Source of the DNA: Nocardia kruczakiae NBRC 101016
Lineage (GTDB): Bacteria > Actinomycetota > Actinomycetes > Mycobacteriales > Mycobacteriaceae
Length of the DNA: 64,000 nucleotides
Direction: 5' to 3'
Assembly (NCBI RefSeq): GCF_001612965.1
Contig: NZ_BDBL01000034.1
Coordinates: 36,509 to 100,508, forward strand
Under the pieces are notes generated by a model that was not told the DNA's origin, did not search any database, and was given only the letters and a program-made list of their open reading frames with translations. Each line of letters starts with the position of its first letter. Position 1 is the first letter of the stretch. Below are positions 26,789-34,750 of this stretch, piece after piece. Both the position numbers and the translations under genes were made by a program.

Positions 26789-27604
26789 TCAGAGTCGGCG
26801 CAGTGCGTAGCGCCCGACGGTGCGGCGGGCATTGGCCAGGGCGGAAGCGGTGACGGTGCCGAGGACGCCGCGCCGATCGAAGACGACCGCGGTGCCGACC
26901 GCCAGGCCCAGCTGCTCCACCCGCTCGGTGAGGGCCAGGCCCAGCCCGGTGGACTCCGGAAGCCGAGCCATGGCCAGCGTGACGTCCGGGTTGATGTATT
27001 CCAGGCCCGCACTGCCGAGGTTGGCGATCAAATTCGTCACATCGGCGACCGAGGCGGCCAGCTGGAACGGTGTCACGGTTTCGCCCTCCACGACGGGAAT
27101 CGGGAAGTGCCAGATCTGTTTACGTTCGCTGTGCTGGAAGCCCTCGGTCCATTCACCCCAGCCGCGGCCGGGGTCGAGATACAGTCGCTCCCGGTCCGGC
27201 GGCGGTGTGCGAGCCTCGGGTGGGGTGGGGGAGGCGCCGCCCGACCAGACGGTCCCGTCCGGTGTCGCACTCGGTCGTAGATACAGCGCGCTCGCCCGCG
27301 CGACCGGCTGCCCGTCTTGGTTCAGCACCGCATCGATCAGGCACAGTCGTGGTCCGTCGCGCACGACGGTCGCCGAGGTCACCGAGGGCCTCATCTTCGC
27401 GGCCCGGAACAGGTCCACGGTCCACCGCGCCGGCTGCAGATCATGACGTCCGATGGTGTCGATCGTCCGTTCGGCTTCCCGCGCCAGCGCGCCGCTGACG
27501 GCCAGACCACGCATGTGCTCGGTTCCCCATCCGCTGGCCGCGCACGGTTCGGGATGTAATTCCTCGGTATCCGCATATTTCACCTGGAAGAACGCTCGAT
27601 CCAT
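26789..27604 (-). CDS. TesB-like thioesterase family protein
   Basis: A 271-residue protein with double-hotdog character: an N-terminal part with CAASGWGTEHMRGLAVSGAL, then QPARWTVDLFRAAKMRPSVT, a typical TesB/4HBT_3 strand, and a C-terminal half with PFQLAASVADVTNLIANLG and the closing strand TASALANARRTVG. Such proteins hydrolyse acyl-CoA thioesters, which would recycle CoA or release acids in this CoA-rich locus. It is translated from ATG 27604 and followed closely by whiB. Substrate unknown. Confidence 0.72.
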   Translation of the reverse strand: MDRAFFQVKYADTEELHPEPCAASGWGTEHMRGLAVSGALAREAERTIDTIGRHDLQPARWTVDLFRAAKMRPSVTSATVVRDGPRLCLIDAVLNQDGQPVARASALYLRPSATPDGTVWSGGASPTPPEARTPPPDRERLYLDPGRGWGEWTEGFQHSERKQIWHFPIPVVEGETVTPFQLAASVADVTNLIANLGSAGLEYINPDVTLAMARLPESTGLGLALTERVEQLGLAVGTAVVFDRRGVLGTVTASALANARRTVGRYALRRL

Positions 27605-27769
27605 CCGCGTAGCTCCCTTCCTGCTCGAAAACCGTTGCGGCGCAGCGGTGATGTGCCGACCAGTCCCGGGTGAAGGTGTTCCGGGGGCGAATCGGTCGTG
27701 TCACGCGACAGCGGGCGTTCACCGGTTCGGGCAGCGGTACCCGGATCGGCGACGCGATAGGCTTGCAGT

Positions 27770-27780
27770 ACTTAATATAT
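27770..27780. promoter_or_regulatory. AT-rich box 5 (ACTTAATATAT)
   Basis: Nine of eleven match to the AT box, inside TTAATATATAATG, 48 nt upstream of the enoyl-CoA hydratase start. Confidence 0.5.
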
Positions 27781-27828
27781 AATGTTTTTATTGGATTGGG
27801 TATCCCCGGTCGTCACGGAAGGATGAAC

Positions 27829-28623
27829 ATGAGTCGCTACGCGCGCTTCGAACACCTGCGGGTGGACGGGCCCGACGATGCCGGAGTCGCCGAGCTGGTG
27901 TTCGACGCCCCCAACCTGAACGCGGTGAGCGAGGGCGCTCACGCCGATCTGGCGGAGGTCTGGCGCGAATTCGACGCCGATCCCGAGGTCAGGGCCGTGG
28001 TGATCCGGGGTGAGGGCAAGGGCCTCTCGGCGGGCGGCGCCTTTTCGATGGTCGAGCGGATGCGTGACGACTACGAGGTCCGCACCCGGGTGATGCGCGA
28101 GGCGCGCGATCTGGTCTACAACGTTCTCGACTGCACCAAACCCATCGTCTCCGCGATTCACGGTCCCGCGGTCGGCGCCGGACTCGTCGCCGCGGTACTC
28201 GCCGATGTCTCGGTGACCACCAAGACCGCGAAGATCATCGACGGCCACACCCGTCTGGGCGTCGCCGCGGGCGACCACGCCGCGATCTGCTGGCCGCTGC
28301 TGTGCGGGATGGCCAAGGCCAAGTACTACCTGATGACCTGCCGCCCGCTGTCCGGCGAGGAGGCCGAGCGCATCGGTCTGGTCTCGCTGTGTGTCGACGC
28401 CGACGACGAGCTGCTGCCGACCGCGCGGGAGGTGGCCCGTGAACTGGCCGCCGGCGCGCCGACCGCGATCCGCTGGACCAAGCAGTCGCTGAACAACTGG
28501 TATCGCCAGGTCGCCGGATCCATCTTCGATGCTTCCCTGGCACTCGAGTTCTACGGCTTCGGCGGCCCGGAGGTGCGCGAGGGCCTGGCCTCCCATCTCG
28601 AGCGCCGCAGCCCCCGGTTTTGA
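27829..28623 (+). CDS. Enoyl-CoA hydratase/isomerase family protein
   Basis: A 264-residue crotonase-fold protein with the oxyanion-hole segments VVIRGEGKGLSAGGAFSMVE (about 57-76) and IHGPAVGAGLVAAVLADVSV (about 108-127) and the later DGHTRLGVAAGDHAAICWPL. The usual catalytic glutamate positions are altered (HTRLG and GDHAA), so it may be a hydratase, isomerase or C-C hydrolase variant. ATG 27829 is preferred because GGAAGG lies 6 nt before it. It is followed 25 nt later by a CitE-type lyase, and AT box 5 precedes it. Confidence 0.84.
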   Translation: MSRYARFEHLRVDGPDDAGVAELVFDAPNLNAVSEGAHADLAEVWREFDADPEVRAVVIRGEGKGLSAGGAFSMVERMRDDYEVRTRVMREARDLVYNVLDCTKPIVSAIHGPAVGAGLVAAVLADVSVTTKTAKIIDGHTRLGVAAGDHAAICWPLLCGMAKAKYYLMTCRPLSGEEAERIGLVSLCVDADDELLPTAREVARELAAGAPTAIRWTKQSLNNWYRQVAGSIFDASLALEFYGFGGPEVREGLASHLERRSPRF

Positions 28624-28648
28624 GCAAACCCGAACAAGGAGAAGAACT

Positions 28649-29536
28649 GTGAAGCCGTATCGCTCGATGCTGTTCGTGCCCGGGCACAAACCGACCTGGG
28701 CGGAGAAGGCGGTCGCCGCCGGAACCGACGCGCTGATCCTCGATCTGGAGGATTCGGTCCCGGCGGCCGACAAGGCCGCCGCCCGCGTCACCGTGCGTGA
28801 GACTCTGGGCCGTCTGCGAGAGCAGAATGTGCGCCCCGATGTGTGGGTGCGTCCCAACAGCTACGACAGCGGGCATTTCGGCGCCGACGCCGAGGCCGTG
28901 ATCGTGCCGGGTGTGGCCGGGCTGTTCCTGCCGAAGGTCTACAACGCCGAAGAGGTGCGCCGCATCGACGCGGTGGTCGCGCATATCGAGGAGCGGGAGG
29001 GACTCGAGCCCGGTTCGGTCGGTCTGATCATCAGCTTCGAGACCGCGGTATCGGTCGCGCACTGTGAGGAGATCGCGGCGGCCTGCCCGCGGGTGTGGAG
29101 CCTGCTGGGTGCGACCGGTCCGAATGCCGATGTCGGCCGCGAACTGGGCTTCGAATTCACCCTCGAGGGCCTGGAAACGCTGTATCAGCGCAGCCGTATC
29201 GTGGTCGCCGCGCGTGCGGCCGGCCAGACCCACCCGGTGACCGGCGTCTGGCAGGACCTCAAGGATCTGGACGGATTCCGGCGCTTCGCCGAGGACTCGC
29301 GTCGGATGGGCTACCGCGGCATGGTGTGCATCCACCCGTCGCACATCGCCATCTCCAACGAGGTGTTCACCCCGTCGAAGGAGACGGTCGATCAGGCCCG
29401 CCGCATGATCGAGGCGTTCCGGACGGCGGAGGCCGCCGGTAGTGGTGCCGTCGATTTCGAAGGCGTGCACATCGATCTGGCGCATGTGAAGACCGCCGAG
29501 GCGGTCATCGAACTGGCCGACGCGATCGGCGTATAG
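28649..29536 (+). CDS. HpcH/HpaI (CitE-like) aldolase/lyase, copy 1
   Basis: A 295-residue TIM-barrel protein of the CitE/HpcH family. It has the opening RSMLFVPGHKPTWAEKAV, the metal-site strand ALILDLEDSVPAADKA, the second metal ligand in ISFETAVSV and GYRGMVCIHPSHIAISNEVF near the C-terminus. Family members cleave or form malyl-, methylmalyl-, citramalyl- or HMG-CoA using Mg2+ without biotin. It differs clearly from copy 2 at 32610 (for example TGPNADVGRELG in place of GTFDLAAQLG). GTG 28649 follows AAGGAGAA. It ends in a strong stem-loop. Confidence 0.85.
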   Translation: MKPYRSMLFVPGHKPTWAEKAVAAGTDALILDLEDSVPAADKAAARVTVRETLGRLREQNVRPDVWVRPNSYDSGHFGADAEAVIVPGVAGLFLPKVYNAEEVRRIDAVVAHIEEREGLEPGSVGLIISFETAVSVAHCEEIAAACPRVWSLLGATGPNADVGRELGFEFTLEGLETLYQRSRIVVAARAAGQTHPVTGVWQDLKDLDGFRRFAEDSRRMGYRGMVCIHPSHIAISNEVFTPSKETVDQARRMIEAFRTAEAAGSGAVDFEGVHIDLAHVKTAEAVIELADAIGV

Positions 29537-29562
29537 CGAACCACCGCAACGGGTTCGACGCC

Positions 29563-29595
29563 ACCGGCTCCGGGAGTTCGCTCTCCGGAGCCGGT
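29563..29595 (+). terminator. Stem-loop after the CitE copy 1 operon
   Basis: Perfect 11-bp arms ACCGGCTCCGG and CCGGAGCCGGT with an 11-nt loop, followed by TTT, 26 nt after the stop and between convergent genes. Confidence 0.75.
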
Positions 29596-29633
29596 TTCGC
29601 ATGTCCGGTCCTCAACTTCAGCGCATACGCCGG

Positions 29634-30332
29634 CTAAGTGCTTTCGGGGGCGGTCCAGGGCCCGCCGCGCTCCAACATCCCGAGCACGCCCTTGGCGCCG
29701 TCGAGGATGTGGTTTTCCGTCAATTCGCGGACCCGGTCGGCGTCGCGATCGCGCAGCGCCTCGATCATCTGCGGATGGTCGTTGCCGATGGCGGCCAATC
29801 TGCCCTCCAATGAGGCGTAGAAGCGGTTCGGCAGATGCCGGACGACCGAACCCAGCAGCAGCGTCAGACGGTGGGAGTTCGCGGCCAGATTGATATGGCG
29901 ATGAAATTCGTGGCCGTGCACGGCGATGCCGTCGCGATCGTCCGCGGCGATCGCTTCGTCGAGGCGGGTATTGATCGCCTCGAGTTCGCCGATCTGCTCG
30001 GCGGTGATCGTCGTCGCGGCGCGGGCGGCCAGCTCTGCCGCGAATTGTGCCTGCGCCCAGAACAAGTCGTGCACATCCTGCTGAGTGACCGGCGCCACGA
30101 CGAACCCGCGCCGTGGCACCAACTCGACGAAACCCTCACTGCGCAGCGAGAGCAGCCCCTCACGCACCGGTGTGTTGCTGACGCCCACCGCTTCGGCGAT
30201 CGGTTCCATCCGCAGGAATTCCCCCGGACGCACCTGTCCGGACATGATCAACTCGCGCACATAGGACGCCACCTCGTCGGGCAGCTGCTGCCTGCCGCCG
30301 TTGCCTCGGATCCGGATCACGTTGTCGGCCAC
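29634..30332 (-). CDS. GntR-family (FCD domain) regulator, copy 2
   Basis: A 232-residue FadR-type regulator closely similar to copy 1 at 25019, with winged helix about 15-80 (GEFLRMEPIAEAVGVSNTPV and REGLLSLRSEGFVELVPRRG) and an FCD domain with HGHEFHRHINLAANSHRL. GTG 30332 has GGGAGG about 8 nt upstream; longer in-frame starts would run through the AT box region. AT box 6 lies 45 nt upstream, which suggests autoregulation or membership of the AT-box regulon. The ligand may be an acyl-CoA intermediate made by the surrounding enzymes. Confidence 0.88.
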   Translation of the reverse strand: MADNVIRIRGNGGRQQLPDEVASYVRELIMSGQVRPGEFLRMEPIAEAVGVSNTPVREGLLSLRSEGFVELVPRRGFVVAPVTQQDVHDLFWAQAQFAAELAARAATTITAEQIGELEAINTRLDEAIAADDRDGIAVHGHEFHRHINLAANSHRLTLLLGSVVRHLPNRFYASLEGRLAAIGNDHPQMIEALRDRDADRVRELTENHILDGAKGVLGMLERGGPWTAPEST

Positions 30333-30377
30333 GCCTCGCCTCCCTGTCGGGTGTGCGCACAGAATCGGCGCTCTAAT

Positions 30378-30388
30378 ACATAATATAT
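30378..30388. promoter_or_regulatory. AT-rich box 6 (ACATAATATAT)
   Basis: Ten of eleven match. Read on the GntR strand it is ATATATTATGT, the same variant as box 10 in front of LuxR copy 2, and it lies 45 nt upstream of GntR copy 2. Confidence 0.58.
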
Positions 30389-30444
30389 AAGATTTGACAA
30401 GGTATCGCCTGTTCGCGCCGCCGCAGCCTCGAATACGACGAGAG

Positions 30445-30471
30445 CCCCGCACGAGTTCGCCTCGTACGGGG
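30445..30471 (-). terminator. Stem-loop after the five-gene dehydrogenase-lyase-hydratase operon
   Basis: Arms CCCCGCACGAG and CTCGTACGGGG, with one mismatch and a 5-nt loop, lie 38 nt past the end of the MaoC-like gene on the minus strand. Confidence 0.6.
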
Positions 30472-30508
30472 CCCTCGGTCCCGCCAGGGTGGGCCGCCAC
30501 GGTCCCTG

Positions 30509-30961
30509 TCAGGTCAACAGCACCAAGGTATCCGCGACGCAGGCCGGTTTGGCCGCGTCGACGGCCTGCACCACATAGCGCGTGGTGAGGATGGCGCCGG
30601 CGTCGATGTCGCGCAGATCGGTGAACGTCGCGGTGCACCGCAGCGCCGAATCCACCGGCACGGGTGCCGGGAAGCGGACCTTGTCGACGCCGTAATTGAC
30701 TCGGGCCGTGCCGAATTCGAGTGCGAACAACTGCTGTCCGAACTGCGGCAGCAGCGACAGGGTCAGATATCCGTGTGCGATGGTGCGGCCGAACGGGCCC
30801 GTCGCGGCGCGCGCCGGGTCGACGTGGATCCACTGGTGATCCCCGGTGGCCTCGGCGAAGGCGTCGATACGAGCTTGGTCGACGACCACGGTCTCACTCG
30901 GGCCCAGCTGTTCGCCCAGCGCGGCACGGAGCTGATCGAGGTCGGTGAATGTGCGGACCAT
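30509..30961 (-). CDS. MaoC-like (R)-specific enoyl-CoA hydratase
   Basis: A 150-residue hotdog protein with the complete hydratase-2 signature: FAEATGDHQWIHVDPARAAT, where Asp and His are the catalytic pair at about 38-45, followed by GPFGRTIAHGYLTLSLLPQF. This is the pattern of HtdZ/Rv0130-like (R)-enoyl-CoA hydratases in mycobacteria. It hydrates trans-enoyl-CoA to (R)-3-hydroxyacyl-CoA or the reverse. The start is ATG 30961, 8 nt after the preceding gene. It is the last gene of the five-gene operon. Confidence 0.85.
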   Translation of the reverse strand: MVRTFTDLDQLRAALGEQLGPSETVVVDQARIDAFAEATGDHQWIHVDPARAATGPFGRTIAHGYLTLSLLPQFGQQLFALEFGTARVNYGVDKVRFPAPVPVDSALRCTATFTDLRDIDAGAILTTRYVVQAVDAAKPACVADTLVLLT

Positions 30962-30969
30962 GGGTTTCC

Positions 30970-31839
30970 TTATCCGAGGTCGAATTCGACGGTCGCGTTC
31001 GGACCGGCCGTCTCGCCGCCGGGGCCGAACAGTTCGACCCGGAGCGCCTTCTCGTCGCGCTGGGTCCGGAACTGCGCGTTCTGTGCGCAGAACAGGGGAG
31101 CGCGGTTGCGGTGGCGCAGGCGCGCCGGGCGTCCGGGCGCACCCGTCAGGCGCCGAACTTCGGCCGCCGCGAGGGTGATCAGCGGCCCGTGCACGACCAA
31201 TCCCGGATAGCCCTCTACGCGGGTGGCGTAGGGCCAGTCGTAGTGGATGCGGTGGGCATTGGCGGTGGCCGCGGAGAACCGCATGAGCAGGGTCGGATCG
31301 GTCGCGAAGTCCCACACCGTGTCCGCGCTGCGGTGCAGCGGGCTGCCGACCGGTGTCAAAACGGCGGCGTCGGCGACCGGCGCCTCGGCGGTGGAGCCGG
31401 TGCCGGCCTCGCGGTAGATGAGGTCCTGACGCTCCTCGAGCGCCAGTTCGCCGCCGTCGCGATACAGCCCCGTCGACACGACCACGACGACGAGTTTCCC
31501 GGAGCGCCCCGACTTCTCGGTCACCGACTCCACTCGCGACACCCGCCGGACGGTCTCGCCGACATGAATTTCGCTGTGCCAGGCCACCTCTCCGCCGGCG
31601 AACATGCGCCGCGGCAGATCGACGGGCGGCAGGAAACTACCGCGCACGGGATGCCCGTCGGTGCCGATCAGCGACGAGGCCGGCCACCGCGGCAAAGCCA
31701 CCCAATGCCACATCGGCGGTAGTTCGTCACCGGGGCCGGGGGCCGGCAGGCCGTCGTCGAACAGCGACGCCAGAGTCGCGACGGGACCCGGTTCGATGAT
31801 CTCCTCGGTGGTGACGGTATGCGGTTCCCACTGCACCAC
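30970..31839 (-). CDS. Two-hotdog hydratase resembling mesaconyl-C4-CoA hydratase
   Basis: A 289-residue double-hotdog protein. The N-terminal domain has LPPMWHWVALPRWP, GHPVRGSFLPPVDLPRRMFA and GGEVAWH. The C-terminal domain holds FSAATANAHRIHYDWPYATR, where the N-x-H-x-I-H-Y segment gives the catalytic His, and GYPGLVVHGPL. This order is that of HTD2-type dehydratases and of mesaconyl-C4-CoA hydratase (Meh), which makes (S)-citramalyl-CoA. With a CitE lyase two genes upstream and an Mct-like isomerase at 39275, that role is attractive. GTG 31839 overlaps the SDR stop by one base, so translation is coupled. Confidence 0.75.
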   Translation of the reverse strand: MVQWEPHTVTTEEIIEPGPVATLASLFDDGLPAPGPGDELPPMWHWVALPRWPASSLIGTDGHPVRGSFLPPVDLPRRMFAGGEVAWHSEIHVGETVRRVSRVESVTEKSGRSGKLVVVVVSTGLYRDGGELALEERQDLIYREAGTGSTAEAPVADAAVLTPVGSPLHRSADTVWDFATDPTLLMRFSAATANAHRIHYDWPYATRVEGYPGLVVHGPLITLAAAEVRRLTGAPGRPARLRHRNRAPLFCAQNAQFRTQRDEKALRVELFGPGGETAGPNATVEFDLG

Positions 31840-32585
31840 TACATGAACCTTCCGCCGGTGACCTCGAGCACGGTGCCGGTCATGTACGACGACAGATCGG
31901 AGGCCAGAAACAGTGCCACCGAGGCGATCTCGCTGACCTCACCGGCGCGGCCCATCGGGATCTCGGCCATCTTCTGCTCCCACACCTTCTCCGGCATGGC
32001 CTCGGTCATGGGGGTACGGATCAAGCCCGGCTGGATGGCGTTGATCCGGATGCCGTGGTGGGCGACCTCTTTCGCGGCCGCCTTGGACAGTCCGACGATT
32101 CCGGCTTTGGCGGCGGAATAGTTGGTCTGCCCGACCAGTCCGACCTTGCCCGACAGCGACGAGAGGTTCACGATCGCGCCGCGCTTGCGCTCGCGCATGA
32201 TCGCGGCCGCCTTGCGGGTGCCGTTCCAGGTGCCCTTGAGGTGTACCGAGATGACCTGGTCGAACTGCTCTTCGGTCATGGTGCGCATGGTGGCGTCACG
32301 GGTGATACCGGCGTTGTTGACCATGATGTCGAGGCCGTCGTAGGTGTCCAGCGCGGCCTGCAGCAGGGCATCGACATCGGCGGATTCGGTGACATCGCAG
32401 CGGACACCGATGGCCTTGTCCGGTCCGCCGAGGCGTTCGGCGGCCTGCTTCACCGTGTCGGCGTCCAGGTCGCCGAGCACGACCCGGGCGCCCTCGGCGA
32501 TGAACGTCTCCGCGATGGCATAGCCGATGCCCTGGGCGGCGCCGGTGATGACGGCGGTGCGGTTGTGCAGCAAGGGTTGGGACAT
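31839..32585 (-). CDS. FabG-like short-chain dehydrogenase/reductase
   Basis: A 248-residue classical SDR: cofactor motif TGAAQGIG near residue 14, NNAG at about 90, catalytic Ser in NLSSLSG, and YSAAK at about 157-161 with HGIRINAIQPGLI following. It is typical of 3-oxoacyl-CoA/ACP reductases, here probably a hydroxyacyl-CoA dehydrogenase. GGAG lies 6 nt before ATG 32585. It sits between a CitE lyase and the double-hotdog hydratase. Confidence 0.87.
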   Translation of the reverse strand: MSQPLLHNRTAVITGAAQGIGYAIAETFIAEGARVVLGDLDADTVKQAAERLGGPDKAIGVRCDVTESADVDALLQAALDTYDGLDIMVNNAGITRDATMRTMTEEQFDQVISVHLKGTWNGTRKAAAIMRERKRGAIVNLSSLSGKVGLVGQTNYSAAKAGIVGLSKAAAKEVAHHGIRINAIQPGLIRTPMTEAMPEKVWEQKMAEIPMGRAGEVSEIASVALFLASDLSSYMTGTVLEVTGGRFM

Positions 32586-32609
32586 GTCGAACTCCGTTTC
32601 GTCGGGACG

Positions 32610-33464
32610 TCAGGACGGGGAGGTGCCGGCCTGGAGCAGGATGCGGTGTGCGCGGTCCACGACCGGTTTGTCGACCATCTGACCGTTCAGAACGGCGACA
32701 CCATCGGCGCTGACCGCCTCCACCACCGAAGTGGCCCAGCGGATTTCGTCCGAACTGGGACGTAGCGCAGCGGCCGCCGTGGCGACCTGGCGAGGATGAA
32801 TGCACAGCTTGCCGGTGAATCCGAGCCTGCGGGCGTAGTTGACATCGGCGGTCAGTAATTCGGGTTCATCGATACTGCCGGTGACGCCGTCGATCGGCCC
32901 GGGCAGACCCGCCGCCGCCGACGCGAGTACCAGCGCACTGCGCGAGGCCGCCAGTGCGTCGCGATCGCTGGGGTCGATACCGAGTTGGGCGGCCAGGTCG
33001 AATGTGCCGATGGCGAGGCGCCGGACCTCGGGGGAATCGGCGAGCGCCGCCGCGTTCAGCACACCGCGCGCGGTTTCGATCAGCGCGATGAAGAGGGGGG
33101 AGTCCAGTCCCGCTGCGGCATTCAACAGCGCGTCGGGCTCCTCGGCCTTGGGGATCATCACGATGGCACGGTGTTGTGCCAGCATGGCGAGATCCTCCGC
33201 GTACCAGTGGGTTCCGGCCGCGTTGATGCGCACCGCACTCCGGTTTCCGCCGGCGAGCCATTGGTGTACGTAGTCACGCGCCTCATCCTTTCGATCGGGC
33301 GCGACCGCGTCCTCGAGGTCCAGCACGACCAGATCCGCGCCGGCCGCCTGCGCTTTGGCGAACCGGTCCGGTCGGTCACCTGGCACGAACAACCATGTCG
33401 CTGCGGTGTCGACCGCAGCCGATCCGGTCGCCACGCCGAGTGAATCGTGTCGGGCTGCCGTCAT
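32610..33464 (-). CDS. HpcH/HpaI (CitE-like) lyase, copy 2, citramalyl-CoA lyase candidate
   Basis: A 284-residue CitE-family barrel with ATWLFVPGDRPDRFAKAQAA, the metal strand LVVLDLEDAVAPDRKDEARD, VMIPKAEEPD, FIALIETARG, the substrate loop GTFDLAAQLG and the C-terminal KLCIHPRQV. These match stand-alone CitE proteins such as citramalyl-CoA and malyl-CoA lyases, which do not need the citrate lyase ACP. It overlaps the upstream dehydrogenase by 4 nt. The product pair for citramalyl-CoA would be acetyl-CoA plus pyruvate; the substrate is inferred from neighbouring hydratases. Confidence 0.85.
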   Translation of the reverse strand: MTAARHDSLGVATGSAAVDTAATWLFVPGDRPDRFAKAQAAGADLVVLDLEDAVAPDRKDEARDYVHQWLAGGNRSAVRINAAGTHWYAEDLAMLAQHRAIVMIPKAEEPDALLNAAAGLDSPLFIALIETARGVLNAAALADSPEVRRLAIGTFDLAAQLGIDPSDRDALAASRSALVLASAAAGLPGPIDGVTGSIDEPELLTADVNYARRLGFTGKLCIHPRQVATAAAALRPSSDEIRWATSVVEAVSADGVAVLNGQMVDKPVVDRAHRILLQAGTSPS

Positions 33465-34633
33465 TTGCGCTTCCCTGCCTCGCGGATCAGCCCGCCGCCG
33501 ATGATCAGGCGCTGAATTTCGCTGGTGCCCTCGTACAGCCGCAGCAACCGGACATCGCGGTAGATGCGCTCCACCGGGACCTCGCGCATATATCCGGTGC
33601 CACCGTGAACCTGAACGGCCAGATCGGCCACCTTGCCGACCATTTCGGTGCAGAACAGCTTCGCTGCCGAGGGACCGATGCGCCGGTCCTCGCCGCTGAC
33701 GTAGCGGGCGGCTGCCTCTCGTACCAACGCCCTTCCGGCCATCACGCCGGTCTGCTGATCGGCGATCATGGCTTGCACCAGCTGGAATTCGCCGATCGGG
33801 TGGCCGCCCTGGGTCGCGGAGGCGGCGTAGGAGACCGATTCGTCGAGCGCACGCTGCGCCGAACCGACGGCGAGCGCGGCGATGTGGACGCGGCCACGCG
33901 CCAATGAGGTCATCGCCGCCTTGTAACCGACATCTTCCGAGCCGCCCACCAGCGCGGAGGCGGGGACGCGCACACCGGAGAACACCACATCGGCGGTCCA
34001 CGCGCCTTCCTGACCCATCTTCTTGTCCTTCACGCCGACCTCGAGTCCGGGGGTGTCGGCGGGGACCAGGAAGACCGCGATACCCGGCCCCGATTCGTCG
34101 GCGGGGCGGGTGCGGGCGAAGACGATGAACAGATCCGCGATCGGCGCGTTGGTGATGAAGCGCTTCTGGCCGTCGATCACCCAATCATCGCCGTCGCGAA
34201 CGGCTTTGGTGCGAAGACCGGCCGGGTTCGAGCCCGCGCCGGGCTCGGTCAGCGCGAAGGAGGCCACCACCTCACCGGAGGCGATGCGCTCGAGCCACTG
34301 CGATTTCTGCTCGTCGGTGCCGAAGTTCACCAGCACCTGGCCCGCGATGCCGTTGTTGGTGCCGAACATCGAGCGCAACGACAGCGAGGTGTAGCCGAAT
34401 TCCATCGCCAGCTCGACATCCTGGGTCAGATCCAGGCCGAGTCCGCCCCACTGCTGCGGGATCGCATAGCCGAACAGACCCATCTCGGCGGCCTGCTTGC
34501 GCAGGTCGTCGGGGATGGCGTCGGCCTCCATGATCTCCTGTTCGCGCGGCACGACCTTCGTTCGAACGAATTCGCGCACGTGTGCGAGGATCGCGCTGAA
34601 GTCCTCGGGGCCCACCTCGGGCATTTCGATCAC
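33461..34633 (-). CDS. Acyl-CoA dehydrogenase (copy 2)
   Basis: A 390-residue ACAD with YAIPQQWGGLGLDL, the flavin block SFALTEPGAGSNPAGLRTKA, IDGQKRFITNAPIADL, VQVHGGTGYMREVPVERIYR and the catalytic glutamate in LYEGTSEIQRLIIGG. All active-site motifs are present. It would desaturate an acyl-CoA with ETF as electron acceptor. It is the first gene of a coupled five-gene operon, starting 20 nt after AT box 7. Confidence 0.9.
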   Translation of the reverse strand: MIEMPEVGPEDFSAILAHVREFVRTKVVPREQEIMEADAIPDDLRKQAAEMGLFGYAIPQQWGGLGLDLTQDVELAMEFGYTSLSLRSMFGTNNGIAGQVLVNFGTDEQKSQWLERIASGEVVASFALTEPGAGSNPAGLRTKAVRDGDDWVIDGQKRFITNAPIADLFIVFARTRPADESGPGIAVFLVPADTPGLEVGVKDKKMGQEGAWTADVVFSGVRVPASALVGGSEDVGYKAAMTSLARGRVHIAALAVGSAQRALDESVSYAASATQGGHPIGEFQLVQAMIADQQTGVMAGRALVREAAARYVSGEDRRIGPSAAKLFCTEMVGKVADLAVQVHGGTGYMREVPVERIYRDVRLLRLYEGTSEIQRLIIGGGLIREAGKRK

Positions 34634-34653
34634 CGTCCTCTGGTCTCGTCAAA

Positions 34654-34664
34654 GAATATTATAT
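34654..34664. promoter_or_regulatory. AT-rich box 7 (GAATATTATAT)
   Basis: Nine of eleven match, in the 117-bp divergent gap: 20 nt upstream of acyl-CoA dehydrogenase copy 2 and 86 nt upstream of the thiolase. One site may serve both directions. Confidence 0.52.
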
Positions 34665-34750
34665 AAAATGTATGCGAGGCAAGCGTCATCGGACGTGCTG
34701 CGGGCCGATGACCGCCACAAGCCAATACGATCGGAACAGGTGAGGCAACG